A stretch of DNA of 41,002 nucleotides from Mogibacterium sp. (GTDB taxonomy: Bacteria; Bacillota; Clostridia; Peptostreptococcales; Anaerovoracaceae), in the NCBI GenBank assembly GCA_017405845.1, contig JAFQZQ010000044.1, positions 1 to 41,002 of the forward strand. Direction: 5' to 3'. Below the pieces are notes generated by a model, which did no database searches, was not told the DNA's origin, and saw only the letters and a program-made list of their open reading frames with translations. The translations under genes were made by a program, and so were the position numbers. Positions 13,250-21,377 of the stretch are shown here, piece after piece; positions within the stretch are counted from its first letter, which is position 1; each line of letters opens with the position of its first letter.

Positions 13250-13413
13250 GGGTACAATCCTGACTAATTCGAGTCCCATACTTGATGTGAGGTGTCACGA
13301 AGTGACGGACCACCTGTAAGGATTGCCCGAAGGGAGGATCCCTTACATGGAGTCCTCCCTTCGGTCCTCCGCCGTTGACCAGCTCTGAGAGACCATCTCT
13401 CAGAGCTCTTTTT
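13250..13413 (+). repeat. Boundary C: dispersed repeat, nested hairpins, tRNA-Ser-like 3' end and terminator
   Basis: GGGTACAA (13250-13257) directly follows the toxin stop codon. The 46-bp unit 13264-13309 is identical to 12572-12617. Two competing hairpins follow: TGTAAGG/CCTTACA (13315-13321, 13341-13347) and a perfect 11-bp CGAAGGGAGGA/TCCTCCCTTCG (13328-13338, 13353-13363). CGGTCCTCCGCC (13362-13373) repeats the tRNA-Ser tip. A different terminator, AGCTCTGAGAGA/TCTCTCAGAGCT (13381-13392, 13396-13407) plus CTTTTT, ends the unit. The rest of the gap to 13644 shows only a TATAAT upstream of the next gene. Confidence 0.65.
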
Positions 13414-13644
13414 ATTCTGTTACTCCCAGACTTTGAGACAATAGAATCATCATATCGCATGTTTTATGAGTTTAATGGGTGCGCAAGGGAATAAAGTGAA
13501 ACGGGAAACTTTCTTTGCTTCAAAACAGGGTGACAATTTGTACTAAAATCCGTACACAATTCATCCAATCTTCATATTATCTGCTGTTCAATATGTATAA
13601 TGTACAGACAATCATTGGGTTAACAATTGGGCGGGGAAATCAAT

Positions 13645-14871
13645 ATGAATATTACGATAGCAGGAGGAGGAAATATCGGAACACAGTTTGCTGTTCATAG
13701 TGCGGCAAAAGGGCATTCTGTCAAAATGTTTACTTCTAGTCCGGGTCGTTTTGCAAAGCATCTTTTCATAGTAGATAAATCAGGCAATATCATAAAAGAA
13801 GGCGAAATAGTTCTTGCTACGAGCGATCCGCATGAGGCGTTTCATGATGCAGAAATGATTATGATAACCATGCCTCCTACAATGATGATCCCTCTTGCGC
13901 AGATAGTTTACGAACATGCGGATCCTCATGCTATCATTGGTTTTGTACCGGGCAACGGAGGTTTCGAATTTGCGTTCAGGGACTGCATAGAAAGAGGAAA
14001 TGTTTTATTTGGGATAGACCGTGTACCTGCTATAGCCAGACTTACGGAAAGAGGAAGGACAGTATGCTGCTCGGGTTATAAAGAGGAACTTTTTGTTGCT
14101 GCGCTTCCGTCATGTCATACTGAAAAATGTGCTGCATTGGTAGAACGTATCTACGATATCCCTTGCGTTAGGCTCCCGGGGTTTATGGCTCTCACTCTTA
14201 CGCCATCCAATCCTATATTGCATACGGCAAGGTTGATGACCATATTCAAGGACTATAAGCCGGGTGTGACGTATGATTCACTGCCGCTGTTCTACGAAGA
14301 ATGGGATGATGCCTCATCTGAACTGCTGCTGGCATGTGATGATGAGATACAGGAGATCTGCAGAGCTTTACCGGGATTCGGACTTGAGTATGTGGTATCT
14401 GAGCGTGAATTCTATAACGCGGATACAGTAGAGAAGATGACAGCCGCCATTCGCACGGAAGAATCTCTTCTTGGGCTTACTACACCTGCGGTACGTTCTA
14501 ATGCGTATGATGCCAGTGGAAGAGGTTTATCCGGGCTTAGGAGGAGAAGAAAACAGAGATGGTATCGTATAGAGCAACATATACAAAGAAGGCTCAACTG
14601 GAGAGCAACCCTTGAAGAACGACAGTGCAGATTTGAAGAGAATACAGAAGGATTCATCCCTGACCTTCACTCGCGGTACTTCACTGCAGACTTTCCTTAC
14701 GGGCTTTCAGTGATACAACAGATTGGAACAATTGCCGGAGTTTCAATGCCTAATATAGATAGGCTCTTAGAATGGTATGACAACATAGCAATTATAAATG
14801 ATAAGCTTTGTCTGTCGGACTATGGGATTGCGGACATTGATGATCTTAAAGAATTCTACCTTACTTTATAA
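13645..14871 (+). CDS. Opine (octopine/nopaline) dehydrogenase-like NAD(P)-dependent oxidoreductase, 408 aa
   Basis: Start at 13645 with GGCGGGGA upstream, preferred over a GTG at 13627. The N terminus is a Rossmann fold (MNITIAGGGNIGTQFAVHSAAKGH, GxGxxG). The region SRYFTADFPYGLSVIQQIGTIAG (about 345-370) is typical of the C-terminal octopine dehydrogenase domain, with the catalytic His expected in NPILHTARLM. These enzymes reductively condense an amino acid with a 2-oxo acid. Between LLGLTTP and GFIPDLHSRYF there is an Arg-rich insertion of about 45 residues (SGLRRRRKQRWYRIEQ...) not expected in the family; it looks like an inserted or frame-altered segment, so activity is uncertain. Confidence 0.75.
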   Translation: MNITIAGGGNIGTQFAVHSAAKGHSVKMFTSSPGRFAKHLFIVDKSGNIIKEGEIVLATSDPHEAFHDAEMIMITMPPTMMIPLAQIVYEHADPHAIIGFVPGNGGFEFAFRDCIERGNVLFGIDRVPAIARLTERGRTVCCSGYKEELFVAALPSCHTEKCAALVERIYDIPCVRLPGFMALTLTPSNPILHTARLMTIFKDYKPGVTYDSLPLFYEEWDDASSELLLACDDEIQEICRALPGFGLEYVVSEREFYNADTVEKMTAAIRTEESLLGLTTPAVRSNAYDASGRGLSGLRRRRKQRWYRIEQHIQRRLNWRATLEERQCRFEENTEGFIPDLHSRYFTADFPYGLSVIQQIGTIAGVSMPNIDRLLEWYDNIAIINDKLCLSDYGIADIDDLKEFYLTL

Positions 14872-14898
14872 TCAATTTTTGCAATATGGACTGCTTTT

Positions 14899-14972
14899 GG
14901 GTACAAGTCTGGTGCAAACGTGGACGGCGTTGCAACAAGGAGGGCCCCGCTTCAATGTCCCGGGGCCGTTTT
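14899..14972 (+). terminator. Boundary D: degenerate repeat head and terminator
   Basis: GGGTACAA (14899) and GGTGCAA 11 bp later recall the heads of boundaries B and F but the rest of the repeat is missing. GGCCCCG (14943-14949) pairs with CGGGGCC (14961-14967), followed by GTTTTG. This ends the dehydrogenase transcript. Confidence 0.6.
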
Positions 14973-15006
14973 GTTTCAAAGGATAAGGTGTTTTTCTGAA
15001 ACAATG

Positions 15007-15570
15007 TTACTTTAGTTTCAAACCATCTTTAAAGGCGTTACCAACACGATCTGTTACTTTGTAGTAACCGTGAGTGTATGGATCAAATGCTATGGCATTG
15101 ACAAGAGACATATCCGGTTTCCCGTCCACAAGCACTTTTTCATCGGCAGTAACATTAACAACCTTACCAATTACACCACATCCGTATTCGTTAGTCTGGT
15201 ATTCAATGAATTCACATTCCAGGCAAAGAGGAAATTCATTGATCACGGGAGCATCAACGGTTTCTGCCTTGCCGGCGGTTAGACCGCTTCTTGCAAATTT
15301 GTCAGGGACTCTGTTGCCTGATTCAACTCCAAAATAATCAGCCTCCACCAGATGATCCGCGTCCGCTATGCTTACCGTGAACGCTCCTCTGGCTTTGATA
15401 TTTTGTACAGTTTTATGGGATTCTGTCAGATTGAGGGCTACATTTCCTCTTTCCTGCATTGTTCCCCATGCAGCGTTCATCACATTTACGCTACCGTCTT
15501 CGTTATATGTTGCTACCATAAGGACAGGCATCGGGAAAATGCCTTCTGTGATATTGAGTCTTTTTCTCAT
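15007..15570 (-). CDS. Flavin reductase-like FMN-binding protein, 187 aa
   Basis: The sequence fits the flavin reductase-like/FMN-binding split barrel family: ITEGIFPMPVLMVATYNEDGSVNVMNAAWGTM, then NVALNLTESHKTVQNIKARGAFTVSIAD (about 42-70), YFGVESGNRVPDKFARSGLT and ECEFIEYQTNEYGCGVIGKVVNV. Such proteins bind FMN and reduce flavins or serve as oxidoreductases. GAGAGG lies upstream on the minus strand. A decayed HxlR regulator gene lies divergently next to it, the usual arrangement for HxlR and a flavoprotein, so its regulation may be lost. A full-length HxlR with very similar sequence lies at 37731. Confidence 0.85.
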   Translation of the reverse strand: MRKRLNITEGIFPMPVLMVATYNEDGSVNVMNAAWGTMQERGNVALNLTESHKTVQNIKARGAFTVSIADADHLVEADYFGVESGNRVPDKFARSGLTAGKAETVDAPVINEFPLCLECEFIEYQTNEYGCGVIGKVVNVTADEKVLVDGKPDMSLVNAIAFDPYTHGYYKVTDRVGNAFKDGLKLK

Positions 15571-15644
15571 TCTTATAACCTCTCTTTTTTATTGGATCAA
15601 CAGTAATGATCATCCTGAATAGAATTGTAGTCATATGGGAAGAC

Positions 15645-15690
15645 AATTCAAGTACTGGTATTAATGATAGGTACTATCCTAAAAGATAGT
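15645..15690. promoter_or_regulatory. Regulator-type inverted repeat between flavin reductase and decayed HxlR
   Basis: ACTATC (15673-15678) and GATAGT (15685-15690) form an inverted repeat. The sequence AATTCAAGTACT (15645-15656) also occurs upstream of the intact HxlR gene at 37699-37710. This looks like the preserved promoter/operator region of the lost regulator. Confidence 0.5.
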
Positions 15691-15693
15691 AAG

Positions 15694-15766
15694 GCTCAAT
15701 GAATTGAAACGATATCTGAAAAACATTTCGGATAAGACACTCAGCTCAAATCTGAAGGAATCGAAG
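15694..15766 (+). pseudogene. HxlR-family regulator fragment
   Basis: The frame encodes LNELKRYLKNISDKTLSSNLKE, nearly the same as residues 44-64 of the intact HxlR protein encoded at 37731-38063. The N-terminal ~43 codons and everything after the recognition helix are missing. The upstream promoter-like region joins directly to the middle of the gene, and the fragment ends at the 3' end of a LysR remnant on the opposite strand. An internal deletion plus a rearrangement is the simplest explanation. Confidence 0.75.
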
Positions 15767-15771
15767 TATCA

Positions 15772-16413
15772 TTATATCCCGGCAATGCAATGTGCTTGTA
15801 CGATGCGTATGAATTCCTTCATTACAGGATTGATCCAGCGGTCCGGATTGCATATATATGATGCATATAAATCGACGGATATCTCATCCTGAAGCTTAAG
15901 GGCGATCAGCTCGCCCTTTTTTATTTGCTCACGAACAGTGAACTCAGGAAGGAAAGAGACACCGTAACCGCTCAGCAGCATGCTGATGATAGCTCCGACT
16001 GAGCCGATATCCATGACCGGTCTGAACTCAATCCCTCTGGATATGAACTCCCGTTCAAGCTGCGCGCTGTAACTTATGTTCCTTCCTGAAACAATGAAGT
16101 CTGCCTGTGCAATGTCAGAAAGGGTGAGGTCCTTCTTATTCAGCAGCGGATTACCCGGCCAGGTGACAAAAACAACGCTTTCCTGCCTGCCGGCTGAGGT
16201 CAGAAGCTCAGGATGTGGTTTTTCTCTGTCGAGACGTATCAGAAAATCGATTTCGCTTCGGTTCAGCTTCTGCAGTGAGTCCTCTATATATGATGCATAC
16301 AAATCAACGGATATTTCATGGCTCTTTAACTTAAATGGGGGTCTAGCAAAAAAGACGCTTTTGCAATATTTGGGGTAAAGGCGAACACGGGGTGAGCAAC
16401 AGACGTTGTTCAC
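15772..16413 (-). pseudogene. LysR-family regulator, effector domain only
   Basis: The frame encodes a type-2 periplasmic-binding-like effector domain (EIDFLIRLDREKPHPELL, VFVTWPGNPLLNKKDLTLSDIAQADFIVSGRNI, SVGAIISMLLSGYGVSFLPEF). The N-terminal winged helix that defines LysR regulators is missing. The segment EISVDLYASYI occurs twice, near the start and near the C terminus, because of a 34-bp direct repeat (15854-15887 and 16286-16319, three differences). The native copy is probably the C-terminal one; the other replaced the N-terminal part of the gene. The first ~25 residues are not LysR-like. Confidence 0.7.
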
Positions 16414-16416
16414 CCC
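16389..16416 (+). terminator. Hairpin next to the IS relic
   Basis: GGGGTGAGCAAC (16389-16400) pairs with GTTGTTCACCCC (16405-16416) over 12 bp with one G-U pair around AGAC. Only ATTT follows. It lies 8 bp outside the left terminal repeat of the ISL3 relic. Confidence 0.45.
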
Positions 16417-16424
16417 ATTTAGTA

Positions 16425-17377
16425 TGCGTCAAAGCAGCTCTAAAGCATTAAGATTTGATCGAAGAATTATCGTTCAGGGAGTAGAGAACTCTTAATTTGA
16501 ATCTCTCAAAGTTGACGGATTCGATCGGGCCATTAGAGATGCGTTGCCCATTGACGCGGTCAAAACTGTTGATGATCTTAGACTTCCAGTGCCGCAGCAT
16601 TCTGGCGATCCTCGTAAGCTCGCGAATGTCATAAAGAAACAGTTCGGCGATACAATTATCTATCCTGCGTTCAGCATTCTCCGGGATAGAAGTGGCGTTG
16701 ATGTAGGCATATTCTCTTTCATGGAATAAGCAGCGTTGAGTTCGAAACTCCAGGAAAGCATCTTGTCGATCATGACCCTGGGAGTGACATACTGACTGTT
16801 GAAACAGTAGTAGTATTTGCGCAGATCGATCGACTCATACAGATCGATCCTTGAGGAGTTCTTCATCAGTACCCAATTGAATCGTTTCAGCAGCTGGTAT
16901 TCCTCCGAAGTGGTCTCGAAGCTTTTCATAACCCTGACTCTTATGTTGTTGAATGCAGTATTCACTTGTTGGATCACATGAAAGCTGTCGATACAGATCT
17001 TCGCACAGGGAAAGTAAACTTCTGCGACATCCTTGTAAAGCTGAAACCCGTCGATTGGGATATGCAAAGGGATTAGTTTCCGGAAAAGACTTGTCGCAGC
17101 CAGTACAACGATACCTTCTCTGGTTGAAAATGATGTTGGTGTAAACATCATTGATCACGGCATGAGTAAGCGATCTTTTTCGGTAATCATGGATCCGCTT
17201 TGTAGAGCACCCACAGTCAGGGCAGCATTACCGCCTGACCTTAAGGGTAATGATGCCGTTGACTGAAAAGTCGGTACTCACTATCTCAATATCCTGCAGT
17301 TCAGAAGGTTCTAAATTGAATAACTTTATGATAGTATCTTTCATACAAAGGCTCCTGTTCTGAGCTGCTTTGACGCA
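16425..17377 (-). mobile_element. Degenerate ISL3-family insertion sequence
   Basis: A perfect 16-bp inverted repeat bounds the relic: TGCGTCAAAGCAGCTC (16425-16440) and its complement (17362-17377). Inside, on the minus strand, a frame starting at 17344 has a premature TAA at 17228-17230, then a zinc-ribbon segment (CPDCGCSTKR..RCTGCDK). A different frame carries a DDE-core piece (IDGFQLYKDVAEVYFPCAKICIDSFHVIQQVN). The finger and the core are joined without the normal middle part, so the transposase is dead. It may have arrived next to, and helped destroy, the LysR gene. Confidence 0.75.
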
Positions 17378-17405
17378 ACATAAAGATTAGCACAGAACAG
17401 AAAAG

Positions 17406-17440
17406 GACACATTGCTATGAACGGCAATGTGTCTCTTTTT
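17406..17440 (+). terminator. Terminator-like hairpin right of the IS relic
   Basis: GACACATTGC (17406-17415) and GCAATGTGTC (17424-17433) are perfect complements around 8 nt, followed by TCTTTTT. Confidence 0.7.
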
Positions 17441-17452
17441 GTGTGAAATATT

Positions 17453-17540
17453 AGACCCCAATTAATGCAAAAGCGGAAAGTGACGCTTTAACAGCAAGAC
17501 CCCAAATAACGCAAAAGCGGAAAGCGACGCTTTAACACAA
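17453..17540. repeat. Two tandem 44-bp repeats
   Basis: Unit 1 (17453-17496) and unit 2 (17497-17540) both begin AGACCCCA and carry GCAAAAGCGGAAAG(T/C)GACGCTTTAAC. Each contains a small stem, AAAGCG/CGCTTT. A partial inverted copy (ACCCCAAATA..GCAAAAGCG on the minus strand) lies at about 16350-16375 on the other side of the ISL3 relic. No coding potential. Confidence 0.75.
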
Positions 17541-17574
17541 CACCCCCCCATCAAAGTTAAAGGGCTGCTAAAAA

Positions 17575-17603
17575 ACGACTGTTGAGATATACAGCCGTTT
17601 TTT
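17575..17603 (+). terminator. Diverged copy of the tRNA-Ser-type terminator (boundary E)
   Basis: ACGACTGT (17575-17582) faces ACAGCCGT (17591-17598) with one mismatch, followed by six T. The hairpin and its TTGAGATAT loop closely match those at boundaries A and B, but without the tRNA tip. The gap from the IS relic to the next gene at 17689 otherwise contains only the 44-bp repeats. Confidence 0.6.
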
Positions 17604-17688
17604 GTTATATGAATGTGCTATTATTAATTATCAATATTAATCACCAAGACCATATAAAGACCATAGGAAAGATAAAATAAACAGAAAA

Positions 17689-18423
17689 ATGAATCTGTCA
17701 CAATACGAAGGGAAATACATACGTCTTAAAGATGTATACGGACAAACTTTCATCGGACGGGCAAGCCATGGTAACTACGAGTTCCTGATGCATGAGTACG
17801 GCGGAGATGAAGACGGCATTTTCATAGAAGACTGGCTGATCTACAACTCACAGATCGAGTCTATAGAGGAGATCGTACCTCATGGCACGGCTGAATTGTG
17901 GACAGAACGTCTTATTCTGCGCAGATACACCATGGAAGACGCAGAACCGCTCTATCGCCGTCTGGGGCAAGATCCGGCGATGTCTCAATACTCGGGATGG
18001 AATCCATATGAGACTTTGGAAATGGCTCAGGAGACCGTGCGCAGATTTATCGACAGTTATGACGATGAGCATTCATATTCGTGGGTAATGGATGTCGATG
18101 ATGTGTTGGTCGGAACGATCGGTGCCTATGACTATATGTTCGATCCCGTCAGTAATTCTGATCAGATCGAGGTAGGATACAGTGTCGTGCAGGCCTGGCA
18201 GGGCCGCGGTTTAGCAACAGAAGCTTTGACGAAAGTGCTTGAATACCTTACAGAAAATGAGGGGATCTCCTGCGTTACTGCCTGGTGCGCCGCGGATAAT
18301 ACCGGATCGCGGAGAGTGCTTGAAAAATCAGGGATGCAACTCGTTCACACTGAAAAAGACGGCATCGAGGCCGGCGGAAAGACCTACGATAAGCTGCTTT
18401 ACGAATACAAAGCAAAGAGGTAA
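17689..18423 (+). CDS. Sm-like domain fused to a RimJ/RimL-type GNAT acetyltransferase, 244 aa
   Basis: Residues 1-62 (YEGKYIRLKDVYGQTFIGRASHGNYEFLMHEYGGDEDGIFIEDWLIYNSQIESIEEI) look like a small Sm/SH3-like barrel. Residues about 68-244 are a GNAT acetyltransferase: TERLILRRYTMEDAEPLYRRLGQDP, then GYSVVQAWQGRGLATEALTKVL with the acetyl-CoA-binding Q/RGxGxA pattern, and NTGSRRVLEKSGM. The RimJ/RimL subgroup acetylates N-terminal amino groups or small amines. No strong ribosome site is seen near the ATG. The fusion could tether the enzyme to RNA or to a protein partner; the substrate is unknown. Confidence 0.85.
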   Translation: MNLSQYEGKYIRLKDVYGQTFIGRASHGNYEFLMHEYGGDEDGIFIEDWLIYNSQIESIEEIVPHGTAELWTERLILRRYTMEDAEPLYRRLGQDPAMSQYSGWNPYETLEMAQETVRRFIDSYDDEHSYSWVMDVDDVLVGTIGAYDYMFDPVSNSDQIEVGYSVVQAWQGRGLATEALTKVLEYLTENEGISCVTAWCAADNTGSRRVLEKSGMQLVHTEKDGIEAGGKTYDKLLYEYKAKR

Positions 18424-18438
18424 AAGGGAGAATTTGAT

Positions 18439-18987
18439 ATGTTGGTACTTATTGGAGCGCTGCTCGTCAGTTTCATCTTTCCATTTGTTATCTTCATCTT
18501 TCTGAGAGGTGCTCATAAAGATGATGCTGAGTACAAAAAAGACCATCAATAAAACCTTGCTTCAGTCAGTTTCCTTGATCTGATGTCATATACTGCTATT
18601 TCCGCAATAGGCTTTGAAATTATGGAAGCCGTTGTTTATCTGTTTTCGACCAATGTCCCGCAGATACTTGTGCGAGGTGTCACAAGCATGCATGCGGCTT
18701 TCGGTCTGATCATGGGCTATACCCTGGCAAAAGGGATCAGGAAAAACGGAAAAATGTCCATCATGCCGGCTGTCCTTATAGCGACCATTATTCACGGAAC
18801 TTATGACCTTGTCCTTGATCCATCATTAATAGATAAATGGGGAGGCCTGGCGTTGGCGCTGGCTATCCTCTGCATGGGTCTGAACCTCTATAACTTCTAT
18901 TGGATGAGCAAAGCCAGAAAGAACCCATACTATACAGATCCGCTGTTCCCGGAAGCAGCAATATCATCAAATGATGAAGGAGCCTGA
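18439..18987 (+). pseudogene. PrsW-family intramembrane protease remnant
   Basis: A 37-codon frame (18439-18552) encodes the N-terminal membrane helix (MLVLIGALLVSFIFPFVIFIFLRG) followed by KDDAEYKKD. A second frame (18583-18987) encodes the rest, with the PrsW motifs FEIME (FxxxE) and HGTYD (HxxxD) and later membrane helices. The first motif, EExxK, which completes the metal site, is absent. The simplest explanation is one gene that lost its middle part and reading frame. The second piece might still be translated but would lack a full active site. Confidence 0.65.
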
Positions 18988-19017
18988 TTATGACAACGAG
19001 AAAAGGGGTAACATGTA

Positions 19018-20490
19018 TTACTCATTTACTGTCAGTTCTTCAAGTGCACCTTCGAGAACCCATACGGACACGCTTTTCTCACCGACTGTGAAGAGTCCGT
19101 ACCCATCTTCATCAACGATAACAGGATCCGGGCTGTTACTAAGTGCGTCATAGTACTTTGTACCTGTCCGGTCCTTACCTATGAACATTTTTTTGCTTCC
19201 ACCATCTGCGTTGCTTAACAGAACAGCAAAACCCGAGTCAGGATGCCGGTCATCACCGCTTCTGACCCAGCCTACAATATGATTATCATCAAAATAGTCT
19301 GTCTGATCCCCATACGAGTATAAGTGTCTCAGCTTGATCAGTTTACCAAGGTTAGGTACCATAGGGCGGTTATGTGCCGGGTTGCCATAGTAGTCCGCAT
19401 AGAAGACACAAGGAAGACCGTCTTTTTTCAGAAGGATAATGGTATATGCCAGCTGCTTGAACCAGTCCTCCACGAATGACTGAAGACTTTGCCCAAACTG
19501 AGTGTCGTGGTTATCAACAAACGTGACAGCATTAGCCGGCCTTTCAGATACCAGAGTGCGTGAAAGGATATTGCTCATATCATAATCACTGCCTGATTTG
19601 CTTGCATTGTAGAAATTGAAATGCAGGGCTACATCAAACAGACTCATCGTATTTTCCACTGAATCCAGATAATAGAGGAGCTTGTCAAGATCGCCGCTCC
19701 AGTATTCACCGACTGCCGGATATGCTCTTCCGGAATCCTTGCGGATAGTTTTCAGGAAATCACGATAGAAAGAAAAACTTATGTGCTTGACCGCGTCAAG
19801 CCTCAGTGCATCGACATTTGTCTCTTTAAGATACCACTCAAGCCACCTTCTCAGCTCATCGCTGACTTCCGGGTTTTCCATGTCGACATTCATTCCCATC
19901 AGATAGTCAAAACTGCCGAATTCCGGATCCGTATCGGATTCCCAGTTCTTTCCTGTGAAACGGTAAATTTTGCCGGATTCTTTAGAAGCTTCGTCCCAGT
20001 CTGTACCTGTGAAATGAGTATGGTTCCACTTGAAGCTGCTGTATTTATTATTCCTTCCCGGGAACGTGAACTCTGACCACACGCTGACCGTCTGCTCATC
20101 ACCTACAGGCTGATATCTGTTTTCAGGTGAAACGGGTACCGCGCGGACCTTTTCAAGTTTGTCGCCGCCCATCCTGTGATTGAGAACGATATCCGCGTAA
20201 ACAAGTATGCCTTCATCGTGCAATGCCTTAACAGCTTCGATATACTCTTCTTTTGTCCCGTACTTTGTCCGTACTGTTCCTTTCTGATCAAATTCCCCGA
20301 GATCATAAAGATCGTAAATACTGTAACCTACATCATCCTGAGATGTGCATTTATATGCAGGAGGGAGCCAGATATCTGTTATACCAAGGCCTGCCAGATT
20401 CTGTGCCTTTGCGGCGCATCTTTTCCACCAGAACCCGTCATTAGGCAGATACCATTCAAAAAACTGCATCATGGTTCTGTTTGTTTCCAT
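19018..20490 (-). CDS. amyA: Cytoplasmic alpha-amylase (GH13), 490 aa
   Basis: Hydrolyses alpha-1,4-glucans. The conserved GH13 regions are visible in order: DIVLNHRMGG (region I), DALRLDAVKHI (region II, nucleophile Asp), GEYWSGD (region III, acid/base Glu) and FVDNHDTQ (region IV). TNRTMMQFFEWYLPNDGFWW at the N terminus is the typical start of the GH13_5 amylases. There is no signal peptide, so it acts inside the cell, probably on glycogen or imported maltodextrins. Full length and intact. It is convergent with the PrsW remnant. Confidence 0.95.
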   Translation of the reverse strand: METNRTMMQFFEWYLPNDGFWWKRCAAKAQNLAGLGITDIWLPPAYKCTSQDDVGYSIYDLYDLGEFDQKGTVRTKYGTKEEYIEAVKALHDEGILVYADIVLNHRMGGDKLEKVRAVPVSPENRYQPVGDEQTVSVWSEFTFPGRNNKYSSFKWNHTHFTGTDWDEASKESGKIYRFTGKNWESDTDPEFGSFDYLMGMNVDMENPEVSDELRRWLEWYLKETNVDALRLDAVKHISFSFYRDFLKTIRKDSGRAYPAVGEYWSGDLDKLLYYLDSVENTMSLFDVALHFNFYNASKSGSDYDMSNILSRTLVSERPANAVTFVDNHDTQFGQSLQSFVEDWFKQLAYTIILLKKDGLPCVFYADYYGNPAHNRPMVPNLGKLIKLRHLYSYGDQTDYFDDNHIVGWVRSGDDRHPDSGFAVLLSNADGGSKKMFIGKDRTGTKYYDALSNSPDPVIVDEDGYGLFTVGEKSVSVWVLEGALEELTVNE

Positions 20491-20512
20491 AGTTTTACCT
20501 TTTATATGTCGA

Positions 20513-20606
20513 TCTGCGATGCCTTTTTTTCGTGTTCATCGCAGAGAAAAGCTCAATAATAAAAAATATAATTGCAGTTTTTACCACAAAGTCACAGCAT
20601 TGTCAA
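20513..20606 (-). promoter_or_regulatory. Promoter and leader hairpin of the alpha-amylase gene
   Basis: On the minus strand TTGACA (20601-20606), a 17-bp spacer and TAAAAA (20578-20583) form a plausible promoter. In the leader, TCTGCGATG (20513-20521) and CATCGCAGA (20537-20545) form a perfect 9-bp stem just before the gene. No catabolite operator is obvious. Confidence 0.45.
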
Positions 20607-20774
20607 ATATAGCCTGCTGTTTAATGAGGTCCCTGGGGCCTGTTAATGTGGTATCATAATGACATTATCATACGTTAGACACATTCAGAACTAATAAGCA
20701 TAAGAAAAATAAACAAACGCAGGAGAAATAGTAAAGCTGCAGGATTGCACGGAAGATAAAGGAGAAAACGCTTA

Positions 20775-21377
20775 ATGCACATTTTAGTTGATCTGTACCT
20801 GACATTTACAAAAATCGGGGGCATGATGTTTGGAGGAGGGTATGCTATGCTGCCTATCCTGCAAAGAGAGGTAGTAGATAATAAAAAGTGGGCAACGGCA
20901 GAACAGCTGGCGGATTATTATGCAGTCGGCCAGTGTACACCCGGAGTAATAGCTGTTAATACAGCTACCTTTATAGGTTCGCAGCAGGCAGGGATCACCG
21001 GGGGAATAGCAGCAACGCTTGGAGTAGTGACAATACCATCTATACTGATCCTGATTATAGCGGCATTTTTAAGCAGTTTCATGGACAGTGTGATGGTCGC
21101 TCATGCCTTCAACGGTATCCGCGCATGCGTCACTGCACTTATACTGGCGAGCGTTATAAAGCTGTTTAAGGGGTCGGTCAAAGACTGGCCATCAAGGATA
21201 ATATATATCACAGTTCTGGCTCTTGCGGCAGCAGGAAACTTCATGGTTGCTCCTGAACGTCTCATAAAGGTATGGGAGATCATAACATCACCGGTATTCC
21301 TTGTTATTATTTCAGGTGTTGCCGGCCTGGTCATAAGAAACATTCAGCGTTCAGTGAAAGGAGGCGGTGAAGAATGA
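20775..21377 (+). CDS. chrA: Chromate transporter, short-chain CHR family, first half, 200 aa
   Basis: One CHR domain with about six membrane segments. Signature sequences are FTKIGGMMFGGGYAMLPILQREVV near the N terminus, then QLADYYAVGQCTPGVIAVNTATFIGSQQAGITGGIAATLGV. AAAGGAG precedes the ATG. Long CHR proteins have two such domains fused; here the second domain is the next gene, overlapping by ATGA, so the two proteins should form a heterodimer. Expected function is chromate/sulfate exchange out of the cell, although many anaerobes carry the pair without known chromate exposure. Confidence 0.9.
   Translation: MHILVDLYLTFTKIGGMMFGGGYAMLPILQREVVDNKKWATAEQLADYYAVGQCTPGVIAVNTATFIGSQQAGITGGIAATLGVVTIPSILILIIAAFLSSFMDSVMVAHAFNGIRACVTALILASVIKLFKGSVKDWPSRIIYITVLALAAAGNFMVAPERLIKVWEIITSPVFLVIISGVAGLVIRNIQRSVKGGGEE

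Noticed and set aside
15704..15892. Independent 62-aa gene
   Set aside because: Only its first part is HxlR-like; the rest is antisense to the LysR fragment, so it is a fusion frame in a rearranged region.
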